From positions 142,720 through 206,719 of the forward strand of contig JAAEAF010014488.1 of NCBI GenBank assembly GCA_011037195.1: a stretch of 64,000 nucleotides of DNA. Reading direction: 5' to 3'. This DNA comes from Triatoma infestans. Lineage: Eukaryota; Arthropoda; Insecta; Hemiptera; Reduviidae. The notes beneath the pieces are model-generated. The model saw only the letters and a list, made by a program, of their open reading frames with translations. It was not told the DNA's origin and did not search any database. The translations under genes and the position numbers were made by a program. Below are positions 1 through 14,300 of the stretch, one piece after another (positions within the stretch are counted from its first letter, which is position 1; each line of letters begins with the position of its first letter).

Positions 1-449
1 TTTATCAATTAGGGTTATGCAGGGGCTTTAAACAAAAAGTGCAAAATATAAAAGAAAACATATTATTAGAAATATAATTATTACTATTTAACATACATTA
101 GAAAAATATATTTAAATAAAACAACACGCATAATTTAATTGCTGCCCGCTTGATAAGCAAAGACAGACTGAACAGTAAAATGTAAAAGAATTCGAGTACC
201 TTATTTCAATCTCTGCTACTATACACTCACGCACGCCCGGTAGTTTTTTTTTGGCATTGGTGTTAACCTTACAGCCAGCCAATAGCGCTAAATATTTGTT
301 TTTAAAGTTTTAATTAATAATTACTTAAATAATATTAAACACATACACAAACTTTCATACTCGAATACATTACATCCGTTACAATTGTATCAAGTTATTA
401 TTTAATACTTTTATAGTTTTAATATTTGTATTTTTATTTAAATTATTGC
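1..449. other. AT-rich stretch, nothing recognised
   Basis: Very AT-rich sequence with no ORF resembling a protein and no repeat shared with the rest of the window. It may be flank or a further decayed part of the LINE that follows. Confidence 0.3.
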
Positions 450-1980
450 AAAATCTTTCCCAAGCCTTTCTTTTACTGAGTTTAATAATTTTTTTTCGCT
501 TTGGCACTAATTTCATGACAATTAAGATAATTTTGCAAATTGGAACATTTTTTTATATTTGATAAAAGCTTCCCTTCTTTGCTTAACAATATTCTCGCAT
601 TGTTGTCACAATATTGTCGCACCAAATATTCAGCGTATTTTTTTTAACCCTATGTTTTGGGATACTTATTTCTAATGCTTTATTTAAATTATTTATAAAT
701 AATTCATAATTTAAAGGATTAGTTGAAGCAATTTGTTGTAACGTGAGCTCATTCATGACTTCCTCGAATGTACTCCTATCCGCTTTTTTAACGTTCTATT
801 TCCGAGACGGTAATTTATTAATATTTAATACATTACTATTGTTACTTGTGATAAATATGGGATAATGATTAGAACCCATCGGGTCTTTAAAACTTGCCAA
901 TTTAAATTAAGTATATATCTGGAGAACAAATAGTGATATCTATTGCAGAGTTATTTTTTGTGTGAAATATTATTAACTAAAGTGGGATTTCCATTATTTA
1001 AATAGGTAAGATTACATTCCTCTGTTGCTTGAAACAAAATACATCTTTGGCATTTGTGTTAGTGGAACCAAATACATAATGGTGTACGTTATAATCTCCG
1101 GCCAAAATACAAGGTTTTTTGTACGCTTTGAAATAAATAAACCCAATCTTTTAATGTTATCTTATTATCTGGTAAATTATACAGAGAAATTAAATTTAAA
1201 TCCTTATTTTTATAACTTATTGTTATACCAGTTACCTCGCTATAGCTATATATTTTCAGTTAGACATAACTCTAGACTACCTTTATTTTGCGATAGCCAA
1301 CCTGGCATTCCACTGTAACATGTTCAATGATGACATTTATAATATATTTGTAAATTTAAACTAACTAATTTAACCCAAACTTTTTTTGTTTTGTTTTTTA
1401 AATTCATTATAAGTTTTAATAATTGTAACTTTCATTTTTAAAATAATATATGATCTACTCTCTCGTTAATTAATGTTTGTATTTCATTTTCTGATATAAA
1501 ATTAACTGATTTTAGATTATTTACTAACTTGATGATTATCTCTAATAATTGTTGTTTTTATGTAACCATTACTATTCTCTTTATTACTAATCTGGACAGC
1601 ATGTTGGTGGTTTTGTACGGATTTTGTGAAATTAATCCACCTGTAATATTTTTTGGAGTGGTGGGAGTAATTAATAAAGAATTTATTTCTTTTTGTGAAT
1701 AATGGGGAGGCGAATATTCTCTTCGTTTCTTTTGTTTTTGTTCATAATTTAATGTACTATTTTCATTTCTGTTTATTTGTAGACCCAAAATATTTCTACA
1801 TACTTCTCTAATTGCACCTTCATAATTGCTATTCTCCAGTAATACTCAGAATATTAGATTATTCCTTTTACTTTTATTTTCAAAATCAACGATTTTTTTC
1901 TTTCAATTGTTTATTTTTTATTTAGTAGCTGTTAATTGTACTTTTATGTGATCATGCTCAGCCATAATTTTTACATTCAA
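450..1980 (-). mobile_element. Decayed non-LTR retrotransposon (I/Jockey-like), ORF1 and endonuclease part
   Basis: Reading the minus strand, an ORF1-like segment starts at an ATG at 1965. It contains a short KIVDFENKSKRNNLIF-like stretch typical of LINE ORF1 coiled-coil regions, followed by a gene-like stretch to 1558. Three in-frame stops lie in its first 50 codons. Further down, around 850-1130, come an endonuclease core with a GDYNVHHYVFGS motif, then SAIDITICSPD, both standard for the APE-type endonuclease of I/R1/Jockey LINEs. The linker that precedes the reverse transcriptase ends near 570 with a stop after MREYC. Frames shift several times, so this is a dead copy. The reverse transcriptase is not visible, so the element is truncated. 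Identity as a LINE is firm; the clade is a guess. Confidence 0.7.
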
Positions 1981-2329
1981 TATATTTATATAAACATCTT
2001 ATTATAATTTTAAAGCCTAACGATGTGAAAACTTATTTATATAATATTTTCTTGCTACATTAAACCATTTATTCATTAAATATTTGCTATCATTACCATA
2101 ATTTCTTGTATCCATGACGGTTGTATATTACTGGAATCTCTTCTGGTTTCATATTTTCCAAACACAAAATTTTTTTTCTTCTTTTCAAAAATTAATTATT
2201 TTTTTAAATCTTTGTACCGACCCTGAGGAAGGCAATAGATTTGCCGAAAATTTAATAATTATAAAAAATTTAATTAAATATAAAATAATAAAATTCAATA
2301 ATTTGCCGACGTCAGTGAAAATTTGAAAA

Positions 2330-3615
2330 AAGTTTGGTAATTATGCAGAAGCAGTCCCCCAAGATGGCCGACCACTAAATTTACTAACCTTCTCCCTCCC
2401 ACTCTTCTACCACAGTCACTACAAACTCCAAAACATCGATAATCTCATTTACGATTATTTATCGCCTTGTTACACCTACTGCAACTAGTAAAATAATTTA
2501 GCAATCTTTTTGGCAACAGTTTTCCACACCACCTTTGAGGTATGTTGCTCGGCGCGTGTCGCTTTTTTATTTGGTGACCGATCACCAGGATAAATGAGCT
2601 GCCAGTCAATAATTCTAAATATTCAATAGATACAAATTACGGATTAAAATTTAAATCTATTCTGGATTTGAAAAGTTTTCCTACTTTCACTAGGAGAAAT
2701 GAGAATCTATTTATTAATTACAATTAGGCACCAATTGAAAAATATTCTTAAAAGTATATTATTTAACAAATTAGAAATTAAATTCTATTTCCGGTTTTAC
2801 ATTTATTAACTCATTTTTCCTAGTCCTATTATAACACCTTCTGCTGAACCAAATTGATTAGCACAAATATATCTACTAATAAAAATTTAATCTCTTTCAT
2901 AACTTACATGCGTATAAAAAAAAATAAAAAAGAAACATTTACAACCCAAAACAATAATTGTTAGTAATTTAACTTCAATAGCTTCATTCTAATAAGCATT
3001 TACAAAAATAAAATGCAGAATAAATCGAATTAAATCATTACAATTATTTGAAATAATTTTGCAGACTTAGGAAATTTAAAAAAAAGACGATAGTGTTGAT
3101 AAAATAGCATATTTTAGTCAATCTATTCCATCAGTTCAAACCGAAGCATTTAATTTTCACGTGTAAGATGGGTTTCAATACTCGCTAAGATGACAATCTA
3201 AATAAAATAACTTTAAATTGTAATTCAACAAGTTTAGAAAAATAATATAAAAGTACCAAAAATTATATACTTGTATGAGGAACATAGTCTTTCTAAGTAA
3301 ATTTCCTTAGGGAAGTCCTGGAAATAATGTGCCAAGTTGGATATAGGGTTTAAAGAGAAAATAATAATGAAATAATTGTAAAACATGCAAATAGTTTATT
3401 AAAAAAATGTTAAAGCTTAAAACAAGGGAAAAAAAGGAATTATTGTAGAAAATTTTATATATGAAATTAACATTAATAAGAAGAAAAGAATTCGATATAT
3501 ACATAATCGAAGTATTTAACCCAGCACATGAGTGATAGAAGAGTGGGAGTGAGAAGGTTAGCAAATTTAGTGGTCGGCCATCTTGGGGGACTGCTTCTGC
3601 ATAATTACCAAAAGT
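2330..3615. mobile_element. Segment bounded by ~85-bp inverted repeats
   Basis: Positions 2330-2413 and 3530-3615 are near-identical reverse complements of each other, sharing the tract around CAAGATGGCCGACCACTAAA. About 1.1 kb of AT-rich, noncoding DNA lies between them. This could be a non-autonomous DNA transposon with long terminal inverted repeats, or two inverted copies of a shorter repeat. No target-site duplication was identified and no transposase is present. Confidence 0.5.
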
Positions 3616-3689
3616 TTTTTTTTTTTGTGACCGAACCTTAACCATTTTACAATAACAAATACAGCGGTCCTTAACGAACATCAATACTT

Positions 3690-4870
3690 AAATAAATTTT
3701 AAGGTTTGGATGGAATTACTATATAAGTAAAGTAGAAGTTCTTTAATTAAACATTTGTTCCAACATTTTAAAATTTATTTAACAATAAATTTGAATATCA
3801 GAAAACATAACATAATTTTTACCTTTCTGTAGGTAACCTTCCACGTATTCCATTATTTTAAGCTCACCAGGATTGTTAGTATGGTTTGAGGTTACAAAAT
3901 ATTAAGTTAGAATCCTGTCACTGGTTCTTTCAACATGGTCACAACTCAGTTTAATACTTAATTTTCGTGCTATACCTGCCTTAATTTAATTTTAAATAAT
4001 AAAAATTTCATTTAATTTTGCTGGAATCAGTTTATTTAAAAATAGGGATTTGAATCAACTCGTTCCGCTACTGGATTCGTTCCAGTGAACCGACTCCGCT
4101 CGAACTGTCCCATCACTATTCCATTGAGACAAGGTTCTCTTAGAGGTTACCTAACATTCTTACTAGTTTTTATATTCTTTTTTAAATAATTTTAAGAATT
4201 GAAAGAAAATAAATATTTAACGCGCGATACAAGTCATCTTACAAGTCTTGTGTAGTTACCACACTACATGCGCTCATGTGGACAAACCTGCACATGAATA
4301 TGTAAAAGCGTCCTTACTGTCGTGTCATAATAACTATTTTGTAATTACTTATAAGAGAATAAGAATATTAATAATATATCATAATTAAACAATCGTTTAT
4401 TTTTAAATAATTATTACATAATGAAATTTTTCCATAAATGAAGAGATTTTCAAACCAATGTGCAACAGTTCTGTGAGTATAACATGTATATAACGTCATC
4501 TTCAAGGAAAACTTATTACTATTAGAAAAAAATAAAGAACAGAATTTGCTTAAGTCGCTTTACAATTTGGTGTGCTGGACCAGTGAGAAGAAATAAGCAG
4601 TAGGTGCAAAATTATTCAATTTACGAAAGAAAAACCTGTACTTACAAAATTGGACATTTTACCCAGCCAACTGAGCATCATTTTGCTTAAAGGTCATGTT
4701 TGAATATTTTTACAGATTTGATAAATAGGAAAACATGTTCCTAGAAAGTATATTAAATTCAGCATTCCTACATCTAATACTGTTGCAGAATTTTCAGTGA
4801 ACTTGTCTAAAGTCAGCAGGCTTGGAATCATATTTTAAATATTTCTAAAAAACTATTAAAAGTTCTTTAA
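3690..4870. other. Gene-free flank downstream of the Osiris gene
   Basis: No coding signal. Around 4040-4117 there is a GC-richer patch that, read on the minus strand, begins TAGTGATGGGACA and continues with a gaacg-rich sequence. That start resembles the ends of some hAT-type elements, but no partner end was found, so it is only a hint. Confidence 0.3.
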
Positions 4871-4873
4871 CTC

Positions 4874-4879
4874 TTTATT
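4874..4879 (-). terminator. Polyadenylation signal AATAAA of the Osiris gene
   Basis: A canonical AATAAA on the minus strand lies about 170 bases past the stop codon at 5046. This gives a 3-prime UTR of roughly 190-200 nt if cleavage occurs 15-30 bases further on. Confidence 0.55.
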
Positions 4880-5045
4880 TATTCAGCTGGAAGTCTTGAC
4901 CACACAATCAGTAGGGACTTACGGACATAGACCACACAACAGTAGAGACTTACTTAAATCATAACGGCAGCGTTGATAGGATATTTTACTCCCAGAATAT
5001 GCGAGCTCTGTGTTTTCTCTTTTAGTGATAATAATGGGAGGGCGA

Positions 5046-5347
5046 TCATAAAGCTCCAGATGTATAGATTGGTCTGATTTCTTTGTAGACAGTATTTGAG
5101 TCAGCCGGGGCCAGCCGATCCAGTTCAATGGTTCTCCCATGGTAGTCGTATGCAGCGGCACTCTTACATCCACCACCGCCTCCACCGCCTCCCATAGTGC
5201 CGCTTTTCATCGCACCAGCGCCAGCTAGTAATAGTGCCAACATGGAGGTCATGAGCGCCTTGCCGGAGATGGCTGCTAGCACGGACATTCCGATAGCGGC
5301 CACCGAGCCAGCTGCCCACAGTGCGCCGCCGTTGCCTTTCCTACGAC
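5046..5347 (-). CDS. Osiris gene exon 3 (hydrophobic region and tail)
   Basis: The acceptor TTGTCACAG precedes 5347. The split codon completes a Gly, then the frame stays open to the TGA at 5048-5046. The exon is GC-rich compared with its surroundings, as expected for a conserved coding exon in AT-rich DNA. Confidence 0.85.
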
Positions 5348-8300
5348 CTGTGACAATCACATATCTATCTTAATATAACTAGCCGCCTTCTCTATCTTCA
5401 TTATTATCTGCTATAGCAGAAAATATACACCACTTAGAGCGAAATACGTCTTAGATAGTGAAAGATTATACACAAGTCTTTAGAATTCAGCACACTTTTA
5501 GCTTAAACAGACAGATATGAGTCATTTTAATGATATATGAATTTGCATAGTGGTTTATTAGAATCGAATGTGTTTTGAAATTCACGTTGCTGTCATCATT
5601 TAATATCTTAGTTTAAATTAGCAAAATTCTACATCTCATGAAATTGATGTTGGTGCTTTTGTTTTTATGATCACTATTTTATGGTGGCCTTTATTTTTTT
5701 TGTATTATAAATATAAAAGAATTTTATTGTCTTGACGATCTGTAATTACCCCCCCCCCCCAAACAACTTAAAAATTATATTTAAATACCGAATATGTATT
5801 TACGTTTTATACTACGTTTATTATAATGAGGTATCGCTAGAAAAAAAGAAATTGTTACAAAACACTTTTCTCTCAGTTTTAATTTAATTTCTTTAAATTG
5901 TAATGTACAAATCTATTATTTCTAGATGAAATTTTAGTTTTGAAATGTTCTAAGTAGCCAAGTTTGGCTCATTTTCACTATTTGTAGTGAAAATAGTTTC
6001 GACAGGTGAAGATACAAAAATATAAATTTGATTATTTAATACATTATATATAAAGAGAACTGCATGTAATCTAAAAGTGACTATCTGATCAGTTTAGTCT
6101 GTTACTGATAATGGTTCAAACTTCAGACGACTGGAAGAGTGCACAAGCCAGTACCTCACATATTTTTATGAAGAGATTTTAAAGTACGTTTAATCAATAA
6201 TGAATTGTGATTATAGAGTTACTGTTTGTCATTATTATTACACTATTATTAAAGAAGAATACTTCTTCTTTTTTTATTTAAAATAGAATGAAAACCTGGT
6301 ACCTAACCTAAAAATTTGTTTACATTCTCTGCTATGGTAAGTTATTTCTTTTACATTCATTTCTAGCCGTTAGACATTGCCAGCTTTAATAAAATTGTTA
6401 ACTGTCTTTACTTGACTATTGCGTTTTAAAATCTTCTTTGCTTAATACAACAGTTTGAAAGCCGTATTAATATTAACCACAGGTGGTCGGTCCCGTCCTG
6501 CTTCTAATGGGTTAACGAATTCAAACTGCTGATTTTTATTAAACATATACAATATGATTTGTATTAAAACAGTTTACAATATAATTTTAAAAACTAGAAA
6601 TTTTATAGAGATGGAATAATAATATAAATGTGTAATATTATTGACCATAATAAATAGTGAAAGTAAACAACTTCCTAGGTTAAGCAATAATTTGTACACT
6701 CTTATTAAATAAAAATAAAAAGAATACAAAACTATTGTACAATTCTATATATATTAACGATCTTTGTAAATATTATCAAAATAAATACAACTTTCTTTTG
6801 GGAGGTTATATAGCGATAGGGCATTGTAACGTAATCCAACTCAAAATTGAATTTGTTATCCTCCCAAAATCTGCATTATACATATATTGCGTAATTTCAA
6901 CTCATTTAATTTGTGTTCTCATGAAAACAGAAAATTTGATTGTTTCTAAAGCGTTGTAAAGTTAAACCTAATCATAAATCTACTCAAAAAGTCTATAACT
7001 TTTTTTACTGCAAAATCCTCAACCAATTTATCATAAGATAAATAACACTGATATTGGCATGTTGATATTGTCATATTTAGACATTGGACACTTTCACATA
7101 CATGTCAATGATGTCTATATTATCTTGTAATATATCGCTTTATAATTATTCGGATACGTCAGCTGAGTAATGGCCTTGTCCAAATACTCTTCGGTTATAC
7201 TTCGCAATTTGGATATACCATTAAAATGCTCAAAACTCTTATTTTATCTGCAAAATTACAATTGGGAAAATTCTCAATGCACTTAGTATGAATATTCGTG
7301 AATAAATCCCATTTATTTCTGAGTCTAGACGCAGTTGTAACATAGTTTTTTGTTCGTATTAGAATCGCCGAAGTAAGTTTTCCCCAGTTTTGGACTTGAA
7401 TATTTTTGGAATGAGCTTTCATCGCTGACGGAATGTACTAATTGCCAGTTCGTCAAATATTCGGTTTTGACGTTGATATGGACGTTTGGCGTTTGTTTAT
7501 ACGTCTTCATAAAGGAAACAAATAAAAGAAATTCTCATCTAATGTCGTATGCAACATCTTCATGCAAGGTTTAAGTATTGGCACTATGGTCAAGAACATT
7601 TCATTCTTCATTGTTTCATTGTTTTGTGTTCGTTTATGAAACCAACATTTTATGAATAAATGATGGTTAATGAATATCGGTGCCAACCGCACTGTTAAAA
7701 ATATAAATATTATTGTTAAATATTTTCTCTAGTAATATGATTGATATAGATGATTTCAAAGGGAGTGTTTTACTTGTATTATAAGGTTTCAAATAATTTT
7801 GTCAGTTTTAATAATGGGTGGTGTATACAAAAATGGATATATATTCCGGAATATCAGGATATAACTCGGTTATTATTGGTAGTTTGAGCAGTGTTAACAT
7901 GTGGAAGGATTATGTATAACTCGTTATCTCCCATACTTTAATGATTTTAATCATACTTTAATGAAGTTACCTTGATAGTATTTATATGAAATGTGAGCAT
8001 AGCCCCTCTAAAGCAAAAAAGCTTGGGTAGATGTTAATCGTTGAGCAATATACTCGCTTATTTTACTCTTACCAAATAGTGTGCATAATCCAGACTGTTG
8101 AATATGCATTAATTTTTGTATATATATATCACCCATTGACAGGCCGCCATTTCTTAATGTTATTTTGTTAAATAATATTTCAGGCTTCCGTGGCCATAGT
8201 CATGCAAAACACTTAGGTGTTTGGGTTGAGATAGCGTCAGTGATTTATTATAAATCTACGTTTCGCCCACATTACGATAGGCTTCTTCAGGTTAGTAGCC

Positions 8301-11300
8301 TTTAGTAATAATAAACCTCAACCCGAAGGTCCAAGTGTTTTACAATTTTGTTAAATTCTTATTATGTTTAAATACTTAAATAAATGAACTTATGGGTAAA
8401 TTTAGTTTCTGATTTTTATAATTTATCAGAATTGACAGCACTATTAAGTAAATTTTGATAATGCCGGATTTAGTTTTTTTACCAAAGTTAACATAATGAA
8501 CCAAAAGAATTAATTTACTTGACACAGTTGTGGTATGTAATTAGTGATATTAGCATTATTTTATCTAATGTTTTTATATATCAGTGCAATGTTAAAATAA
8601 TTATCAAATTTTCAGTATTTTTAATGAGCATTGACCTGTATTAGCTGACAGTTGTTTTATATTTCTGTTTTACTTTATTCGAAACTTAAAGATCTCAGGG
8701 GATCTGAACTGGGTGAAATCAGGTTTTACATTTAGATTTTCGTCAGTAAGTTGGTAAGTTGGTGCATATTGTAACAGTATGGCTGTTAATAGTTTCAGAT
8801 TAAAGTCCAATTGTGCTACAACTTCACCCATTATCAGATCTCAGGAACTAGACAAGCTAACAGCAAACTTCTCTATTTGAGAAATAAGTAATAAATTGTT
8901 GCCACTTGAATACTTTAAATCTATATGCCTAATTATATCTTATTTAAATGTTAATGATGACTTTTTCCTTTTTTTCAGTATCATTTTGTAAGTTAAACCA
9001 AAAAAGTAGATGTCACTTGAATGGCAAGTGATATTCTGGTACTTAAATGAGCTTTATTCTGTATTAAATTGATTAATTTCAGTAATAAATCATATAAAGC
9101 AATTCTTTTATTTTTTACATTGTTATCACCCACAAACTTATTTGGCAAAAGTAAAATCAAGGCAGTCTAGTGTATTGGTTTTGGGCGAGGAAAGTATCAA
9201 GGAGAAGTATCTCTATTTACTTGTTTTGAAAGTGCACCGAAAATCAACATATAATCAAATTCTATAGTAGTAATAAAATTAAAATATATTTGATAATAAT
9301 TACGTTTTATTTAACGCTATGAATTGAATGGTCAGTGCCAAAACATCACACCAGGGACAGGCAGTACCTAACATCTATTTTGAATGGAGGAAAAGAAGGT
9401 TTGTTAACACGATTCTACCTTCCCCAGCACTAATTCAAAGCGCTATCTTCCGGTGGCATTTTTACTTTCTCATAAGTCTGAACTATAGCGAGCATGTCTA
9501 ATGACATTTCTAACTTGTGCTAAGAGAATGGTAGATGGTTTGGAATCTTTTTAAATGGTTTTTCATCCATTTGACAGATTTTTAGGAGTGACATTTTGAT
9601 TTCATTTTAATTCATCATTTCAATTTTTTTTTTATTTTTTAAGCTACATCCATGAACTCATGAATTAAATAACTTGTAATAGAAATTCTTATCGATATTC
9701 AGAGCAGATTTGAATCCAATGGCTAGATGTTAAAGAAAAACTTGGAGAATACAAATTTTTAAATAGAACTTGGCATCTAACTAATTAACATGCACCACTT
9801 GGAGTTAATTTTGTTCTTCACACTAACAACCATTATTAGATTCAACGTACAACCATTTCAATCTTACACGTATTTCAAGAATTTTAACTGCAAATAAATA
9901 AAATTACAGAGATATGAGATTTTATTTTTTTATGACTGCCCTGATTATTTTTTAAATTTTTAAAACAGTGCGGTCCTAAACTTTTTGCATGAAACTTATT
10001 TCATTAAGATAATTTACCGATAGGTACCGGACTTCCGGTTATCCTGTTTGAAATAAGTTTCCGAAAAAAGTTGATTTTACATGGACTGTGGACGTAACGT
10101 TTATCTCTAAATTGTAGAACTAGTAATTTTGGGACTTCATGATAACGCTCCCGTGTAATCTACATTAAACAGAGTATGGTAATGTAATATAACCTTTTTT
10201 AAGAAACTGTTTGGTGAAAATTCCAGATTTTTAAGAAACATTGCCAATTAAAATTGTAATATTTGCTGCAGTGAGCGATATAGTAGTTTCAGACCAAATT
10301 TTGGAAGGCAATTGAGCTAGCCTTGGAAGTGATTATCATCTGGTCTCACTAGTCAACTGAATGGATGTTTATTTGCAACTGTTTTATCTGAAAAGATTTC
10401 TAATCGTAATGTGCTTCGCAATTTTTTTTTTTTAACGCACAATTGGCTATCCGTTCAGAGGTGGTGCGTGCACCCCCCAAACGTGTGCATTTAAAAAATA
10501 AAATAAATTTGGTGTGAAACACTCACACAACTTTCTCTTACTCCAGTTCTCAAAATTATAATTGACAAATTTTATAGTTAATGTACCAAATTTAATGAAA
10601 TTCGTCGAAAACTGAAAAAAAAAAACTATTCAGTAAAAGCGCACTTCCGGTTTACTGATTTTCTTGAAACTCGGAATTTAGACCATCTGTTTATTTCTAA
10701 TAATTTTGTTTGGATGATAGAGTTGTATAGTCAACTATGAGAGCACTTTAGAGAAAAATATAACCCCCCACCCCCACCCCCTAGAAGTGCCCTTAAATGA
10801 ATTTTCCTAGAGAAATGTTTTAAACAAAAGTTATAGATCTTTGTATGTTTAGTTTATAGTTTCAAGTGTAAAAGTTTCAAGAAAATTGTCGGAGCCATTT
10901 TTGAGAAAATCGCGAAAAAGTTAAAAAAAAAAATCATTTAGTAAAGTGGTAAAGTAAACACGCTTCCGGTTATCCGAGTTTTTTCAGACTCCGATATTTC
11001 AACAACATATTTAATTTTAATTAACATTATTTAGATGACAGAATTGTCTAATAAACTGAAATAGCACTTTAGATGAAAAACCTAATCCCACCCCTCCCCC
11101 ATAAGTGCCCTTAAATGAATTTTCCCAGAGAAATGTTACAAATAAAAGTTGTAGCTCTTTGTATATGTGGTTAATATAACCATGTTTGAAGAAAATCATC
11201 GGAGCCGTTTTTATACATACATACACATACACACACAGACCTTTGCTAAAAACCACTTTTTGGGACTCAGGGGACCTCACAACGGATATTTCCGGTGAAA

Positions 11301-14300
11301 ACTCGATATCGAAAATTTGACACGATTACAATACTTCCTCTTACTAGCAATAAGAGAAATTAAAAAAAAAATAAATCCTATTTGACTATATTATCGTTAA
11401 ATGTATTAATATCAAACCTGTTTCAATTGGCATGAAAGTGGATAAAATTTGTTCACTTAATTTCCTTGCATGGGTGATGGTGGTTGGATCGAGCACTTTC
11501 ACGCTGAGCGTCAGAGAATTCAAATATTCATCAACTTTGTTCGATATATATATGTCAACTTCTCTGGAGTGATTGCCTTGTGCCAAGGATTCTAGAAGAG
11601 TGGGCGGCGCTGTAGCCGTGTCTAGGTGATGGCTGAGAAAGACCCCTGGCAACAGTTGGTATCTGGCACCTCCGCCCATTCTCTCCACCAAGTTCACAAT
11701 GTCTAGTTTCAGACAACTCAGACTGTACTCCTGGGAGCATACTGCCTGTAATAGATAATTTCTTTTATTGGATACTCTGTATAAAGGATTAATTGAATTA
11801 TCAAATATTATGGAATTGTTTGTTTAATCTCTTATTACATTTATAAGATGTATCGCGAAATTGGCTTCATAAGGATATTCTGCATCCCTTAATGGGCTTG
11901 TGAAAGTTCAAACTGTCCGTTTTCTTGACTCGACTAGCTCTTTTTGCAATAGTTCAATTCTAAGCAATACATTCAAATTGACACTTTTATTAAAGCTATA
12001 AATAGATATTACCACACACCCACCCATATGGTTGGAATTATGGTTGTTTGTTTTTATTTTATAGGGTTTAGGTGAGTGGGGGTACAGTATGGTAGTGGTC
12101 TCGATGAAAATGGTAATTGGGCTTTTAGATTTCCGCGGCCATTTTCATGACAAATATTTTTTGTTTGAATATTTATTTCAATCTGAACTTATCAAATACA
12201 AAAGGCATGTCAATAACAATACTTCATAAGAATGTATACAATATTTAAAAGACTCTAGTATTATGTAAACTGGATTAGCACTGAACTCTAACCACCAAAC
12301 AAACAAATAGCAGACTATTCACTTTAGTTCAAAGTCGTTAATGTTCCAGTTTGTATCAGTGAATTCTTTTACACTATAAAAACAGTTGGAAATTACAAAC
12401 TTTTTCAAAATCATCTTAAATTTTCTTATTTCCAACTGTCTTATATTCACTAGGAGTTTTATTAAAAATTCTTATTGAAACGTCATTTGGAAAGCCATTC
12501 TGTTTTCTTTAACCTTGTCACACAGGTAAGTCAATATTTTCTTTGCTTCTTATGTTATACTGGTGGTGATTTCCTCTAGTCACTGTATCTTTATTTCTTT
12601 TTTGCCTTAAGGCCAAGCTTATCATATACAAAATCATATACATAGAAGGCAGAATCTGCTTTTGAAAAAAGTGGCAGTAGGATGCTATAGAATGGACATA
12701 AAAGAATATGTTCATTTTAAATTTAGATGTAATTGCTTGTGTGGTAGAATTTTTGAACTATGTTAAGACATTTTATTGAAAAGTCAAGAGTTAGTGGTGT
12801 GTAGCGCGCACAGAGTTAAACATTTCGGTAATGAAGCAGTGAAAGGTCGTTTGGAGAGGATCATGACGTGCGATTTACTAAGAGTGAAAGGTAGATTGCT
12901 AAAAGTTAAAAGGTCGTCCATCACCGGCCACTACACATCCTCCTACATCCCCATATTGTCATAAAGATTGCTTTATTGCAACAACTATGCTATTACCCAT
13001 ACTAGCGGCCGTTTCCTTTGTATTGACACAAATATCTCAGCAATTGTCTAATCGTCAGTAAAAAATATCTTTACAAAAACAATAACAATGAAACAAAAAA
13101 AAGTAAAAAAAATCATTAAACAATGAATAATAAATTGTAAATATTTTGTATAAGCTGAGATGAGAAATTGTGTACTGATTGCAGCAACGAAACACGCGAG
13201 TTTTAGTTAACTGCCGATATATACAAGTATTTGATGCTGTCCGGAAGAGAAAAAAAAGCAGTTCTCAGTTGTCTATAAAACTGCAAACTGGTGGAATGAA
13301 GAGCTTGAACTAAGGAAGGAAGTTAATACAAGTTATATCAGCGGAGTCTGTAATCCATTTGCTCAATGAACACTTTATATGGACTTTATCAAAATTAATG
13401 TAGATTATATCAAAATAAGACAAACTAATCCAAATAGAAAACTTGCTCTATTTCCGCTCAGGAAATCACCATAATCTTAGAACGTAGTTCCAATAATTGG
13501 AAATGCAGCGGGGAAACTGAAACGCACTAGAAACTGATCTAGAAGAAATGGTTAACCTTAGTTGCAATAAGTAAAGTAAAGTAATGCCTATTTTTTCAGG
13601 CGGGCTTAACGTCCAACTACCAAATTAGGTGTCGTGGACGGGGGCGGAAGCACGTACTTTACTACTAACATTTTTTAAACAAATATAAAATTTAGTTATA
13701 CGCTGGACTCGAACTGGGGTCCTCCCACTTTCAAGTCCATGCTCATAACCAATACACCAACACCCGCCCATTAGTTGCAATAATTTTGTGCCTTAAGATC
13801 ATCCAAATCAAGATGAACTTCTCCTCTGGATTACGAGGACAGAAATGGTCAAAAAAGAAAAATCGTAGAATGTTCAACTTAATATTTCGTTAAGTGTCAC
13901 CAGTAGACCTGAAAATTAGTAATAATCGTTCAACCGAGAGTGTCTCTTTATTGAATGTTTTTTTTTTCAGTTTTTTGTGATTTTCTCAAAATTGGCTCTG
14001 ACGATTTTCTTCAAAATTGGTATATCAACTACGCATACAAAGAGCTACAAGTTTTATTTGTAACATTCTTCTGGAAAAATTCATTTAAAGGCACTTTTGG
14101 GGGAGGGGAGGTGTCATGGTTCGCTCTAAAGTGCTATTTCAGTTTATTACACAATTCTATCATCTAAGTTATATTAATTAGAATTATATATATTGTCGAA
14201 ATTCCAAGTTTAAAGAAAATCGGTTGACCGGAAGTGCGTTTTTACTGAAAAGTATTTTTCAGTTATCTGCCATTTTCTCTAAAACAGCTCCAACGGTTTA

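Noticed and set aside
11017..11280. 87-codon ORF and similar ORFs at 18328, 18718, 22953 and 39448
   Set aside because: They fall inside family H copies at equivalent places and differ by frameshifts between copies, so the repeat is best seen as noncoding.
13700..13770. Possible tRNA gene on the minus strand
   Set aside because: Same reasoning: a second copy with its own target-site duplication lies at 26985-27195.
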